Shown here in pieces: positions 4,691-5,082 of a stretch of 5,082 nt of DNA. Made by a program: the position numbers and the translations under genes. The notes below the pieces were generated by a model that saw nothing but the letters and a program-made list of their open reading frames with translations, was not told where the DNA came from and did no database searches. The number at the start of each line of letters is the position of its first letter. Positions within the stretch are counted from its first letter, which is position 1. Origin of the DNA: an uncultured Eubacteriales bacterium (GTDB lineage: Bacteria > Bacillota > Clostridia > Lachnospirales > Bianqueaceae); contig CACZPA010000295.1 in the NCBI GenBank assembly GCA_902782895.1, positions 1 through 5,082 of the forward strand, read 5' to 3'.

Positions 4691-5082
4691 GTGGATCAGA
4701 TCATCATTCATGTGGATATGGACGCTTTCTATGCTTCCGTTGAGATAAGAGACGATCCGTCTCTGCGCGGGAAGCCTCTGATCATCGGCTCTCTGCCGAG
4801 TGAGAGAGGCGTTGTAGCGACATGCAGTTATGAAGCGCGCAAATATGGCGTTCATTCCGGCATGAATATTAAGGACGCGTATGTCCTGTGTCCGAACGGG
4901 ATCTATAAGCATCCGAATTTCGATAAATACAGGGCGGTATCGCATCAACTGCATGAGATCTGGAATACATATGCTTCGGCGGCTGAGACCATCGCTCTGG
5001 ATGAAGCATATCTGGATGTGACGGAGACAGCCGGCTCATGGGAAGCCGCCTGTCAGATGGGCCGGATGATCAAAGAGCGGAC
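4691..5082 (+). CDS. dinB: DNA polymerase IV (Y-family translesion polymerase), 5' part only
   Basis: First 130 codons of a Y-family DNA polymerase, cut by the window edge. Family members bypass lesions or extend mismatched primers in error-prone repair. The N-terminal HVDMDAFYASVE (7-18) supplies metal ligand Asp9 and the steric-gate position Tyr14. SYEARKYGVHSGM (46-58) is the conserved finger/palm motif. ALDEAYLDVTE (102-112) supplies the catalytic Asp104 and Glu105; Ala102 stands where most homologues have Ser in S-[I/L]-D-E-A, which may be a lineage trait. The start is GTG 4691: no ATG lies between the in-frame TAG at 4667 and the first conserved motif, and AAGGAGG (4673-4679) is 11 nt upstream. 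GTG start and spacing suggest modest translation. No LexA box was found upstream, so SOS control is not supported by this sequence. Confidence 0.92.
   Translation, partial: MDQIIIHVDMDAFYASVEIRDDPSLRGKPLIIGSLPSERGVVATCSYEARKYGVHSGMNIKDAYVLCPNGIYKHPNFDKYRAVSHQLHEIWNTYASAAETIALDEAYLDVTETAGSWEAACQMGRMIKER

Noticed and set aside
4443..4748. A 101-codon + strand frame running across the gap into dinB
   Set aside because: It overlaps dinB in another frame, has no ribosome binding site, and its GGSIPSL stretch is the typical mistranslation of a tRNA T arm.

Overview
The window reads as chromosome of a low-to-mid GC, anaerobic Gram-positive bacterium, most likely a Clostridia/Lachnospiraceae-type Firmicute. 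The evidence is strong AGGAGG-type ribosome binding sites, a class M sirtuin, a Bcp-type peroxiredoxin followed by a DIP1984-family gene, and short intergenic gaps. All confident genes lie on the + strand. No transposase, integrase, phage gene or CRISPR array is visible.

Region 1 (1-1133): a promoter-like extended -10 precedes a single gene for a SirTM-type (class M) sirtuin, a family known for protein ADP-ribosylation rather than deacetylation. Its zinc-binding loop carries six in-phase copies of an 8-residue (24 bp) repeat. The usual macrodomain, lipoyl carrier (GcvH-L) and lipoate ligase partners are absent from the window.

Region 2 (1134-2981): a probable operon of a CE1-type alpha/beta-hydrolase esterase, a RimJ/RimL-like GNAT acetyltransferase and a small unidentified protein, closed by a 12-bp stem terminator. 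The esterase body is intact, but its 5' end looks decayed. The in-frame upstream DNA resembles a lipoprotein leader and linker broken by two stop codons, and the first usable ATG has no ribosome binding site.

Region 3 (2982-3421): a short leader with a TATAAT box and what may be a gene relic. Removing one copy of a perfect 5-bp tandem duplication (TTGAT TTGAT) joins two frames into one that ends in an ATGA overlap with the next gene. That gene encodes a small protein of the nucleoside 2-deoxyribosyltransferase/DUF4406 type.

Region 4 (3422-4426): bcp (thiol peroxidase) and a DIP1984-family coiled-coil protein, 22 bp apart and probably co-transcribed.

Region 5 (4427-5082): a 264-bp gene-free stretch holding a tRNA-like element (a near-perfect T arm next to a long variable-arm-like hairpin, with no recognisable anticodon arm), a TGTAA-TG-TTACA dyad and a candidate promoter. 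It is followed by the first 130 codons of DNA polymerase IV (dinB), cut by the window edge.

No single multigene system is visible. The strongest leads are the repeat-expanded sirtuin and the structured region upstream of dinB. The genes look like ordinary chromosomal neighbours, several with signs of local decay.
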